NCBI RefSeq assembly: GCF_026127265.1
Contig: NZ_WWFG01000001.1
Coordinates: forward strand, 1,618,501 to 1,682,500
Length of the DNA stretch: 64,000 nt
Direction: 5' to 3'
From: Nostoc sp. KVJ3
Lineage (GTDB): Bacteria > Cyanobacteriota > Cyanobacteriia > Cyanobacteriales > Nostocaceae
The position numbers and the translations under genes were made by a program. Numbering within the stretch: position 1 is the stretch's first letter; every line of letters starts with the position of its first letter. The notes below the pieces were generated by a model. The model was not told the origin of the DNA. It did no database searches and saw nothing but the letters and a program-made list of their open reading frames with translations. Shown one piece after another: positions 1 to 7,675 of the stretch.

Positions 1-97
1 AAGAGCCGTGGAGCGGAGCGGAACATGGGTCTGAGTCCCCCAATAAGAGTTAAGTGGTTCTCGTTCAGGTGGGGTCGAATCCCCCTTTCTGTTCCTT

Positions 98-146
98 CTC
101 CCCTGCTCCCTGCTCCCTGCTCCCTGCTCCCTGCTCCCTGCTCCCT
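98..146. repeat. Short tandem heptamer repeat (TGCTCCC)n
   Basis: About six head-to-tail copies of TGCTCCC lie just downstream of pyrR. Similar C/G-rich arrays occur at about 46,461-46,600, 51,795-51,840, 53,482-53,510 and 57,485-57,530, always between genes. Arrays of this kind are typical of heterocystous cyanobacteria. Confidence 0.85.
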
Positions 147-165
147 TGCCTCTTTTTCAATTCCT

Positions 166-193
166 GTAGAGACGCGATTAATCGCGTCTCTAC
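166..193. repeat. 28-bp perfect palindrome, GTAGAGACG family
   Basis: GTAGAGACGCGATT is followed directly by its reverse complement. Relatives with the same arms lie at 764-790, 25,579-25,610, 44,775-44,802 and 44,962-44,993. This copy is 10 bp past the pyrR stop and could act as a transcript-end hairpin, but it has no T-run. Confidence 0.8.
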
Positions 194-202
194 GCCTAAT
201 TT

Positions 203-739
203 TTAATCTCCAATCAACTCGACTGCATCTCGCCCATCGTAATTTTGTAAGTAAACTTTGACAACTTCTTCTTTAGCAGTAGGTAACTTTTTGCCAATAA
301 AATCTGGGTGAATTGGTAATTCCCGATGACCTCTATCTACTAACACAGCTAAACGAATCACTTCTGGTCTACCGTAGTCGTTGACTGCGTTCAAAGCAGC
401 GCGAATCGTTCGTCCTTTAAAAATCACATCATCTACAAGGACAACGGTTTTTCCCGTAAGATCAAAAGGAATTTCGCTTTTCGTTGGAGTCCGCAATCCA
501 ATTTTGTCGAGGTCATCTCGATAAAATGTTATGTCCAAAGCCCCGACTGACACGGCTACACCTTCTAGGATCTCAATCTGACGCGCCAACAATTCGGCTA
601 AGAACGCACCCCTGGTATATATACCAAGAAGCACCAGTTGAGACAAATCACGTGTCCTTTCGACAATTTGAGAAGCAAGACGAGTCAAGGTACGACGAAT
701 TTCTTCGGATGAGAGAATTTCAACTACTTTTGCAGACAT
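203..739 (-). CDS. pyrR: PyrR-type uracil phosphoribosyltransferase / pyrimidine regulator
   Basis: The 178-residue length matches the PyrR family. The PRPP-binding motif VVLVDDVIFKGRT lies near residues 98-110, and GIYTRGAFLAELLA follows the family pattern. PyrR proteins make UMP from uracil and PRPP, and in many bacteria they bind pyr mRNA leaders to attenuate transcription. No pyr gene or binding loop is visible next to this copy, so the regulatory role is not shown here. The gene follows cobD on the same strand with a gap of about 100 bp that holds a palindromic repeat. The start is an ATG matching family N-termini. Confidence 0.93.
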   Translation of the reverse strand: MSAKVVEILSSEEIRRTLTRLASQIVERTRDLSQLVLLGIYTRGAFLAELLARQIEILEGVAVSVGALDITFYRDDLDKIGLRTPTKSEIPFDLTGKTVVLVDDVIFKGRTIRAALNAVNDYGRPEVIRLAVLVDRGHRELPIHPDFIGKKLPTAKEEVVKVYLQNYDGRDAVELIGD

Positions 740-763
740 AGGGAATGATAAGTGAGGAGTTAG

Positions 764-790
764 GAGAGACGCGATGAATCGCGTCTGTAC
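764..790. repeat. GTAGAGACG-family inverted repeat
   Basis: AGAGACGCGATGAATCGCGTCTGTAC is an imperfect copy of the palindrome at 166-193. It lies in the short gap between the cobD remnant and pyrR, flanked by AGTTAGGAG-type direct repeats. Confidence 0.7.
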
Positions 791-841
791 AAGTTAGGAG
801 TTTTTATTCTGAAGTCCTAATTCTTAACTTTACATTTATCA

Positions 842-1812
842 TTACTTGTTTGGAAGTATTAAGAATATAGCGATCACTATGCCTAACCATAGCAAAAAAC
901 AATATCGAGTCAGCTGCAAAGCATTGTGAATAGAAGTTGCAGTAATGGGATAAATAGCATCTCCTAGCAGTGGTTTGTACTTAGCGACTCCACGATACCA
1001 ATTTGTACCGCCCATCTGTACACCCAAAAAAGCAGCATAGGCGCACTCACTCCAGCCAGAATTAGGACTAGGATCATTAACTGCATCTCGCTGACAAACT
1101 CGCCAAATATGCATCGGTTTACCCGATAACAACGCCAGAGTTGTAACTGTTAACCGACAAGGTAGCCAAGTCAAACAATCTTCTAAGCGCGCACAAAACC
1201 ATCCCAAATAAGTATAGGGTGCTTCCCGATATCCCACCATTGAATCAAGGGTACTGCTGGCTTTATATGCTAAAACCAAGGGGTTGGCCCCACAATTGGC
1301 ACAAAGACACCAACAATTGCATAAAAAAGCGGAGCCATAACTCCATCGGTAGCATTTTCTGCAACCGTTTCTAAAACAGCTCGAAAAATTTCTGCTTGTG
1401 TGAGGTTTTGTGTATCTCGACCAACGTAATTACTTAAAGTTTTTCGAGCCTTCTCCAAATCTCCTGTTGTTAAAGGTTGTAAAATAGCCAGCGCTGCTAC
1501 CCGCAAACTTCTGCCAGCAAAACAACTTGCCAAAAGAATACTTTCTATTGCAATTCCCAACAACGGATGAACCCATCTAGCACTTTGAATAATCAAAAAG
1601 CCAATCAGACCGCTACCAATTATTAGAATAATCCCTAGTACGATTCCAGCTAGGCGTTGTGTGAGAGAATTTTTAGACAATTTGAGAGAAAATTTAGTCA
1701 GGCGATAAATTACCCACCCCATAACTTGCACTGGATGAGGCCAATTCCAAGGATCGCCAATTAAGTAATCTAAAAATGCTGCAATTATTAAGATATAGAT
1801 GCTATTAATCAT
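842..1812 (-). pseudogene. cobD: Adenosylcobinamide-phosphate synthase CobD/CbiB, frameshifted
   Basis: Two overlapping reading frames together make one full-length CbiB/CobD membrane protein. The upstream part (1270-1812) starts at ATG, carries the family motif DYLIGDPWNWPHPVQVMG and stops after VPIVGPTPWF. The downstream part (842-1279) resumes with VLAYKASSTLDSMVGYREAP, the next conserved block, and runs to the expected C-terminus. Adding one base in the G4/C4 run at 1280-1283 restores VGPTPLVLAYKA. The enzyme attaches the aminopropanol arm to cobyric acid late in cobalamin synthesis. The rest of the gene is intact, so this is a very recent mutation, a sequencing error or a tolerated slippage site. 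The gene begins 6 bp after the Rrf2 regulator gene and is probably cotranscribed with it. Confidence 0.88.
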
Positions 1813-1818
1813 AAATCA

Positions 1819-2259
1819 CTAAACCACAAAACTAGCTTCTTCCCCAAGGGAAGCTTGCCAGCTACGAGCATCGTAATAAAGGTCTGCCAGAGTAATACTG
1901 TACAAAGCTTCTTTGAGCTTTTGGTTGAGTCTTTGCCAAAGGCTAAATGTTACCCAATCTTCAGCTTGTGTAGGTGCTGGGGTGTGATGAGGTAAATGGC
2001 TAGTCTCGCCAACTGCTTCTAAAATTTGTCCTATAGATATTTGTAGAGGCTCTCTTGCCAATTGGTATCCACCGATGCTACCACGAATTGATTTCACTAA
2101 AGACGCACGACGCATTTCTATTAGTAGTTTTTCGAGGTAAGGAGCCGGGATATCTTGGCGTTTAGCGATCGCTCTTACAGATACAGGCCCATATTTTGGC
2201 TGTAAACTCAAATCTAGCAACGCCTTCACACTATAGTGTCCTCTGGTAGTTAGTTTCAT
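1819..2259 (-). CDS. Rrf2 family transcriptional regulator
   Basis: The start MKLTTRGHYSVKALLDLS is the classic N-terminus of Rrf2 winged-helix regulators (about 146 residues here). An in-frame extension to 2358 exists, but its codons come from a dispersed repeat (SHRE repeated twice), so the ATG at 2259 is preferred. Recognition-helix residues PAPYLEKLLIEMRRASLVKS lie near 35-54. The protein has no cysteine, so it cannot hold an IscR-style three-Cys Fe-S cluster; paired histidines (HLPHHTP) fall near where those cysteines would be. It lies directly upstream of cobD with a 6-bp gap and is divergent from the cyAbrB gene. Its target is unknown. Confidence 0.85.
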   Translation of the reverse strand: MKLTTRGHYSVKALLDLSLQPKYGPVSVRAIAKRQDIPAPYLEKLLIEMRRASLVKSIRGSIGGYQLAREPLQISIGQILEAVGETSHLPHHTPAPTQAEDWVTFSLWQRLNQKLKEALYSITLADLYYDARSWQASLGEEASFVV

Positions 2260-2720
2260 TTTGGCAAGTTTGTTGTTTGTCCTTTGTAAATAACCAATGA
2301 CCAATTCTTCTCTATGAGAGGCTACGCCAATGGCTTCTCTATGAGATGCTGTTCGCATTCGCTCAGTTTAACTGACCAATGACTAATGACTAATGATTAA
2401 GGATCAGTTTTACTTATCATTCTGTAACTCAGTTATCATCCTCAGCAAATAAAGAACTTTTGAGCGTTAGTTTAGAAAACTTAAAACTTCTATAGTCTAG
2501 CAGTGATTTACAAACTATATATATAGTTATCAGCATTGCCAGCATTCTCTAAAATAGATTGTCTTGAAAATATTGTTAATTACATAACAATTGTGCATCT
2601 GAGTGTAATATACTTGGCTAGGTTGAGATAAAAACTAAAGGAATATGTTCCTATTAGCTCAACCTCAGCTAAAATAAAATCGATTCCAACACTTCAAACA
2701 TTCATTTTCGACCTAAGTTG
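2260..2720. other. Intergenic region between divergent regulators
   Basis: This AT-rich gap of 461 bp must contain the promoters of the Rrf2 gene (leftward) and the cyAbrB gene (rightward). Positions 2300-2360 hold a dispersed-repeat fragment (TCTCTATGAGAGGCTACGCC and a partial second copy), and 2370-2400 holds repeated TGACTAA units. No operator could be assigned. Confidence 0.6.
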
Positions 2721-3134
2721 ATGCCTAAACTGAAAAAAATTGAACCCCTACTCGGTGAAGAACTGCTCAAAAAAGTTAAAGAGCTAGAGAGCGAGAGCAA
2801 AGAAGACAAAGCTAAGAAGTGCGGCTACTATACCGTTACCAAAAATGGTATAGAGCGCGTCAATATGATGAAGTTCTTAAATGCCCTAATTGATGCTGAA
2901 GGCATTCAGTTGGACAGCACACCCAGCGCTAATGGGCGTGGTGGACGTAGTGCTAGCTATAGAATTAGTGTGCAATCCAATGGTAACTTACTTATAGGTT
3001 CAGCTTATACAAAACAGATGAATCTGCAACCAGGAGATGAATTTATCATCACTTTAGGCAAAAAGCACATTCGTCTGAGACAGGTAGACCCAGAAGATCG
3101 GGAAGGTGATGAAACCATAGAAGCCACAGCTTAG
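2721..3134 (+). CDS. cyAbrB family transcriptional regulator
   Basis: The protein of 137 residues has the CGYYTVTKNG block and a C-terminal AbrB-like swapped-hairpin segment (SAYTKQMNLQPGDEFIITLG, then KHIRLRQVD) typical of the cyanobacteria-specific cyAbrB family. In this family the DNA-binding AbrB domain is C-terminal, and members influence nitrogen, carbon and cell-differentiation genes. The start is the ATG at 2721; a TTG codon lies one codon earlier. The MMKFLNAL segment suggests the cyAbrB2 (Sll0822-like) branch, but I am not certain which paralogue it is. It is transcribed away from the Rrf2-cobD pair. Confidence 0.88.
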   Translation: MPKLKKIEPLLGEELLKKVKELESESKEDKAKKCGYYTVTKNGIERVNMMKFLNALIDAEGIQLDSTPSANGRGGRSASYRISVQSNGNLLIGSAYTKQMNLQPGDEFIITLGKKHIRLRQVDPEDREGDETIEATA

Positions 3135-3359
3135 GAATATAGTTAAGAGTCCAAAGTCAACATATTTTGGATTTTAGATTTTAGATTTTGGATTGACCCC
3201 ACCGATCAACGGGTGAGTCTTGAAGATTTTGGATTTTGGATTGTTTTTAGTTCATACCCCACTCCTTTTAGGTGGAACAAATCTCAAATCCTAAAGCTGC
3301 ATCCCAAGAGTGGGTGCAGTTAATCTAAAATTGCAAATCCAAAATCCAAAATTGATTGA

Positions 3360-5264
3360 CTAATGATTAGTAACGATATCTGTGGTTGGTAAGACTGGTA
3401 AATAGTGACGAAGTGCCTTGCGTGTAACTGCTAAATTGCAGGTTAAAGCAATTTGCTCTTTTTCTAGTAAACCCAAAATGCGATCGGGTTTGTCTCTTGC
3501 TACCACTGGTAATTGATGCAAACCTCGAAGACTCATGCGGTCTAAAGCTTCAGATAATAATTCATCTTGCCATGCATAGAGGATTTCAGTATTACAAATA
3601 TCTATGAGAGTTTGACTAGATAAATTATCTGGAATTTCAGTTAGTGAATTTGGGTAAGTTTGCCAAAGAGCAAGGACGCGGTTAATATCTTCCAGAGAAA
3701 GTATACCAACTAATTGCTCGGCTTCATCAAGTACTAAAGCGCTCCGGGTGCGATCGCGGATCATTTCCACCGCTGCATCTAAAACTCCAAGGGTTGCAGG
3801 TAACTTTTTGGGACAGGGGTACATGGCATCTTCTACCAAAATTTGCTGCACAATTTCCGCTTGTTCATCTTTCAATTCTGAAAGACCAATCTGTTGTAGA
3901 TTAGAGTTAGAGTTAAAAGTTGGTTTAATCCTTTCCACTAGCCAAACACTCAAACCCACAGCTGCCATCAAGGGTAAAACAATGCGATAGTCGCGGGTTA
4001 ATTCAAACAGCATTAAAATAGCTGTTAACGGCGCTCTGACACTAGCAGCTAGTACTGCTGCCATTCCTACCATTGCATAAGCTGGGGGAGCCGCCATTTG
4101 ATCGCAAATAGTTGGGAATGCTACAGCTAAAATTTTGGCGTAAGCTGAACCAAAAGAAGCACCTAAAAACATGGCTGGTGCAAACAAGCCACCGATGAAA
4201 CCACTACCTGTACTAATTGCAGTCATCAGTAGCTTCACCACCAACAACACCACCAGCAGGGACAATGGAAACTCCACATCCTGAAGCATTGCTTCTACAG
4301 TTTCATAACCCACACCTAGAATTTGTGGGAAATGCAAAGCAACTGCGCCAATTATCACACCGCCAATAATTGGATGAATCGGCTCAGGGATTCGTCCCAA
4401 AAAGGCAAAACCTGGAACCTTCCCAGCAAAACAGGCTTTTGCTCCCCGAATTGATTGAGTATAAGCCAGAGAAACTAGGCTGGCCCCTAAACCCAAACCA
4501 AGATAAAGGGGTAATTCCAAAGGACTGCGGACTTGGTAAACAGGTAAATCAAAAGCAGGTTGTGCCCCCAAACCAATTTGGGCAATCAATGCTGCTACTA
4601 CCGCCGCTAGCAGTACTACGCTGACGGCAGAAGTAGCGAAAGATGTCGCTCCCATCACCACTTCTAAGGCAAAAAATACTCCAGCGATGGGAGCATTAAA
4701 TCCCGCCGCCAGTCCAGCCGCCGCGCCAGCACCCAACAGCAAACGTTGTCGTTCTTGAGATACATTGAGGATCACAGAAAACAACATCCCAAAATTTGCG
4801 CCAATTTCTACACTTGGCCCTTCTGGCCCCAAAGAAGCACCGCTCCCCAAAGAAACAGATGCAGCCAGCATTTTCGTAACTGGTCGTAGTGGTCGCCTAA
4901 TCTCTGTTCCTTGAGAAGCGGCGATGAGAGATGAAAGTCCGGGGCCAAAGTCTTGTGTGCGCCAGCGCATCAAGCCAACGATTAATCCGCCAAGGGTGGG
5001 AACACAGGCTAAAGTCCAAGCACCCCAGACACCGATTTGACCCATTAAATTTTCCAGCATCAACTGGTGAATCAACTGGATTAAATAGTGAAAGGTGACT
5101 ACACCCATACCAGCACCACCGCCAATCAGCATGGCTAAAAACAGGACAACTGTTTCTGGTGATGGTTGAAAACGATTAATTAGGTGAGCTAAAGGAGCAG
5201 AAGGTGTAGGAAAGGCAGGTTGTGACCTTACCTTCCTCAGTTGAGTGGGAGGCAAGAGAGTCAT
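3360..5264 (-). CDS. ClC chloride channel/antiporter with tandem CBS domains
   Basis: This is a 634-residue protein. About ten or more hydrophobic helices fill residues 38-445, and two CBS domains occupy roughly 480-610 (VEDAMYP, then LVLDEAEQLVGILSLEDI and LHQLPVVARDKPDRILG). The ClC signature SLGPEGPSVEIG contains the gating glutamate at residue 148, and GGLFAPAMFLGASFG matches the second ion-binding segment. The retained gating glutamate favours a Cl-/H+ exchanger over a passive channel. The cytoplasmic CBS pair usually senses nucleotides. It converges with the cyAbrB gene across a 225-bp gap made of TTTTGGATT-like repeats. Confidence 0.93.
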   Translation of the reverse strand: MTLLPPTQLRKVRSQPAFPTPSAPLAHLINRFQPSPETVVLFLAMLIGGGAGMGVVTFHYLIQLIHQLMLENLMGQIGVWGAWTLACVPTLGGLIVGLMRWRTQDFGPGLSSLIAASQGTEIRRPLRPVTKMLAASVSLGSGASLGPEGPSVEIGANFGMLFSVILNVSQERQRLLLGAGAAAGLAAGFNAPIAGVFFALEVVMGATSFATSAVSVVLLAAVVAALIAQIGLGAQPAFDLPVYQVRSPLELPLYLGLGLGASLVSLAYTQSIRGAKACFAGKVPGFAFLGRIPEPIHPIIGGVIIGAVALHFPQILGVGYETVEAMLQDVEFPLSLLVVLLVVKLLMTAISTGSGFIGGLFAPAMFLGASFGSAYAKILAVAFPTICDQMAAPPAYAMVGMAAVLAASVRAPLTAILMLFELTRDYRIVLPLMAAVGLSVWLVERIKPTFNSNSNLQQIGLSELKDEQAEIVQQILVEDAMYPCPKKLPATLGVLDAAVEMIRDRTRSALVLDEAEQLVGILSLEDINRVLALWQTYPNSLTEIPDNLSSQTLIDICNTEILYAWQDELLSEALDRMSLRGLHQLPVVARDKPDRILGLLEKEQIALTCNLAVTRKALRHYLPVLPTTDIVTNH

Positions 5265-5743
5265 TTAGAGGCGGGGTAAATGTAAGAAAAAATTTAAATT
5301 TTTATCTGTTACTTCTCATTGTGAGCCATTATTTAGCAACTAGACAAGTAGACTTTATTTGCTTGATTTACAAAGTTTTCGCAAAAAATGTCGTTGTAAG
5401 AAATTTTTGTGGGGAGAATGGTTAAATGGGAGACAATTGTTATCTGAGGGTTAGCGATGCCTAAGTTAGTGAGGTGGGAGTGAGCAGCAAGACTATTCTT
5501 TTTAGAGACAACAAAGTTTTTGTGGGCTGGGTAAATGCACCCGCAAATATTAACTAGGAGTCATCCTTGCCTAAATCTAGCTATACTCGTGTTGCGACCA
5601 TTGAGCCATCCTTGGTAGTAATACAATATATGTATGATTTATGGCTGATGTCAGAACATACTTGGAAATCTGCTAAGTATTGATCCCAATTCAATATAGC
5701 TATTCTTAATAGAGCGAGTAAATGGACTAGGCGGACGAGGTAA
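5265..5743. other. Intergenic region upstream of clc and zinc-ribbon gene
   Basis: This 479-bp gap separates two divergent genes and so should hold both promoters. I see no gene-like frame, strong hairpin or recognised repeat. A good ribosome site, GAGG, lies just before the ATG at 5744. Confidence 0.5.
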
Positions 5744-6130
5744 ATGAATATACACACCTTTGATAATCATTATGTTACTTGCCCAATTTGCCAAAGAAAT
5801 GCCACACCCAAACCAGTCAAAAGGCGCATGGGCTTGTTTTGCTGTCCCTATTGCCAGGAAAGGCTGGTAGTTTGCCAAAGTGGTCATTATGTGCGTGACC
5901 CCTTTACTTGGAGACAATTGATGATTGCTTCGGCGTTACGTCGTCAAAGCCGACCTTTAGCTAGAATTATCAGAGATTTTGTCTTGCTCAAGCGTCCTAT
6001 GATCGCCTTGGCTGTGGGAAGTGCCATTTTCTTTAGTGCGATCGCTCTAACTCAAGAAAAGACAAACTGCGATCGCCAAATCTCTCCGACAACAGAGAAA
6101 GTTAATCAACCAGAAAACAAATCTCAGTAA
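5744..6130 (+). CDS. Small zinc-ribbon membrane protein, function unknown
   Basis: The 128-residue protein begins with a zinc ribbon: CPIC near residue 14 and CPYC near residue 34, which could bind one Zn. A cytosolic basic stretch (RRQSRPLARIIRD) follows, then one hydrophobic helix (MIALAVGSAIFFSAIAL, about residues 86-103), leaving a short polar tail. GAGG lies at a good distance upstream of the ATG. I do not recognise the family. The order (metal-binding head, basic linker, single anchor) suggests a membrane-tethered nucleic-acid or protein binder, which is inference only. Confidence 0.7.
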   Translation: MNIHTFDNHYVTCPICQRNATPKPVKRRMGLFCCPYCQERLVVCQSGHYVRDPFTWRQLMIASALRRQSRPLARIIRDFVLLKRPMIALAVGSAIFFSAIALTQEKTNCDRQISPTTEKVNQPENKSQ

Positions 6131-6198
6131 ATGGATTAATTTGGTATAAATCAAATTTTAATTTGATTTTTGTAATATTATAACTAAATACTTTTATG

Positions 6199-6236
6199 AA
6201 ACCGTGTCTTATTGCCCCAAATAGGACACGGTTTTA
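6199..6236 (+). terminator. Probable terminator after zinc-ribbon gene
   Basis: AAACCGTGTC and GGACACGGTTT form a stem (up to 14 bp counting the inner ATA/TAT pairs) around a short loop about 70 bp past the stop. Only four T residues follow, so it is a weak rho-independent candidate. Confidence 0.55.
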
Positions 6237-6297
6237 CATCATATCCCCCTTAAATATCTGTCTTGGCACAATAGATAATTAAGGTGGCGATGATTCC

Positions 6298-6735
6298 TTA
6301 ATTTTTTGCAGGGTACAATAAATGATCTGGGTCTAGCCAAACAATGTAGAAAATCTCGTGAATAAAAAATCCATGAACCCTGCCATGTTCATTTGAGGAA
6401 ATGGAAAATTGATATGGTATGTCAACTAATTGTTCTTCATTTGGCAAGCCAAATGCTCTCTCGCTGGTATCTTCCCACCTAATGGGCTGACATCTTAGCG
6501 TACTGCTACGATTCACTAACAACTCTTGAGCCGTCATACTAGATAAAGCTTTTAATCGCTCAAGTAAGGTCAGCCAATAAAATACTTCTTTTTCGCTACA
6601 AGAAAACTTGCTGTTACTATCTTGATAATATTTAAATGAAAAGCTGATGCCTTGAGGTGGCTTCAGCTTTGTTGGTTTAATACCTGATATGCCGTCTTTG
6701 GGAACCTCAGTCTTTTTAATCCTTTGCTTCGGCAC
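6298..6735 (-). CDS. Putative toxin partner of Panacea-domain antitoxin
   Basis: This 145-residue protein starts at a GTG inside the upstream Panacea gene (20-nt overlap), an arrangement typical of toxin-antitoxin pairs. After a Lys/Pro-rich start (residues 1-30) it has a compact domain: FSFKYYQD, WLTLLERLKALSSMTAQEL, RCQPIRWEDTSERAFGLP, and a C-terminal HGRVHGFFIHEIFYIVWLDP with several His residues. I do not recognise a named toxin family. The context, size and C-terminal HGxxxHxxFYIVWLDP pattern make a small RNase-like toxin plausible, but no catalytic residues can be assigned. Confidence 0.6.
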   Translation of the reverse strand: MPKQRIKKTEVPKDGISGIKPTKLKPPQGISFSFKYYQDSNSKFSCSEKEVFYWLTLLERLKALSSMTAQELLVNRSSTLRCQPIRWEDTSERAFGLPNEEQLVDIPYQFSISSNEHGRVHGFFIHEIFYIVWLDPDHLLYPAKN

Positions 6736-7168
6736 GAGATCCGTAATACTCCTTCATCCACTGTTTCTGAATAACTTCGTTGGAAGGTTCGTCATCTGGT
6801 AGATTTGCTCTAGCCAAATTCCAGGGTGTCTCGGCATGAGTCATCTGCTCTAATTCATAAGCATCGCAGGCAAAGTACTCCTGTGCAACCTCATCTAGAA
6901 ACTCTTGAACCTCTTGGGGTAATTTAGGGTTAGCATCCTCTAAAATTGGTTGCCATCCAAAAAGCTTATACTTTTGGTACAACACAGGTATGACAGGCCC
7001 ATGTATCCAAGCTTGAAAATCCTCTTGGAATAAAGGAGTGTTATAGAGTGCAAGATGCCAAGCTTGAGCATAGTACACAAGCTTTTGCAGCTTTAAATTA
7101 CTGATAAAAGAGCCTGTTTCATTTGCCAACCAGATAAAGTAATCTGCTATGTTAAAACATGACAACAC
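6716..7168 (-). CDS. Panacea-domain (SocA-like) antitoxin
   Basis: The sequence has the Panacea/SocA hallmarks: FNIADYFIWLAN, LKLQKLVYYAQAWHLALYN (near residues 25-43), then FQAWIHGPVIPVLYQKYK. Panacea proteins neutralise many unrelated small toxins and are normally encoded next to them; the overlapping downstream gene fits that role. The start is uncertain. The frame is open to 7177, but a strong AAGGAGG at 7177-7183 puts the best start at the GTG at 7168 (8-nt spacing), with TTG at 7165 as the alternative. The pair is isolated from other genes by repeat-bearing gaps. Confidence 0.8.
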   Translation of the reverse strand: MLSCFNIADYFIWLANETGSFISNLKLQKLVYYAQAWHLALYNTPLFQEDFQAWIHGPVIPVLYQKYKLFGWQPILEDANPKLPQEVQEFLDEVAQEYFACDAYELEQMTHAETPWNLARANLPDDEPSNEVIQKQWMKEYYGSRAEAKD

Positions 7169-7675
7169 TACAACCACCTCCTTGAGTCTGCTAAATAATA
7201 GCTAGTACAGTGCGGCGGAAATAAACCACCCATTCCAAATCAATTAAACCCTCATTATATATTCGTTTTTAATTTTTAATTTTTAATTTTTAATTCCGCC
7301 CTGCGGTACTAGCCTTTATTCGCTTTCATACATCAGCTTACAGAGTTCTCACAGCAAGCCCTATGAATGCTACCTATAGTTTAATTGTACTACTTTAGGC
7401 TTCTATGTCATTGCGAACGCTTCATTCGCAATGACAATCAATCATCTTGATAAATTTGCTTGATTGGGATGCTCCCCAATACTGCGTAGGTTTTGGAATT
7501 TCTTGGTTGAGGCAAGCTGTTCTTGAGCAGGGGGAGAAATGGAGGCTGGCGTTGAGTTTTTGCCTCCCCTGCAACGCCAGCCTCCCCTGCTTATCCGATC
7601 ATATTGGGATGCTCCCTATTCCAGTGCCCTAGACTGGTGCGCTGCTGCATATTAGTTCATCCAATTGGGCATAAA
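7169..7675. other. Intergenic region with repeats
   Basis: This gap of about 500 bp holds tandem TTTTTAATT units near 7260-7300, the inverted repeat TGTCATTGCGAACG...CGCAATGACA at 7406-7436 (a minimal form of the MITE ends seen near 37.5 and 53.6 kb), and a GGCAAGC/CAGCCTCCCCTGC-rich imperfect inverted repeat around 7510-7590. No gene is supported. Confidence 0.6.
7177..7183 (-). promoter_or_regulatory. Ribosome binding site of Panacea antitoxin
   Basis: AAGGAGG on the minus strand is a near-perfect Shine-Dalgarno sequence, unusually strong for this genome. It excludes the upstream GTG at 7177, which it overlaps, and points to the GTG at 7168. Confidence 0.7.

Noticed and set aside
40..100. 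Possible tRNA end (GGGGTCGAATCCCC looks like a T-arm)
   Set aside because: The loop is not TTCNANN, and no matching acceptor 5' strand or anticodon arm lies upstream, so it is not called as tRNA.
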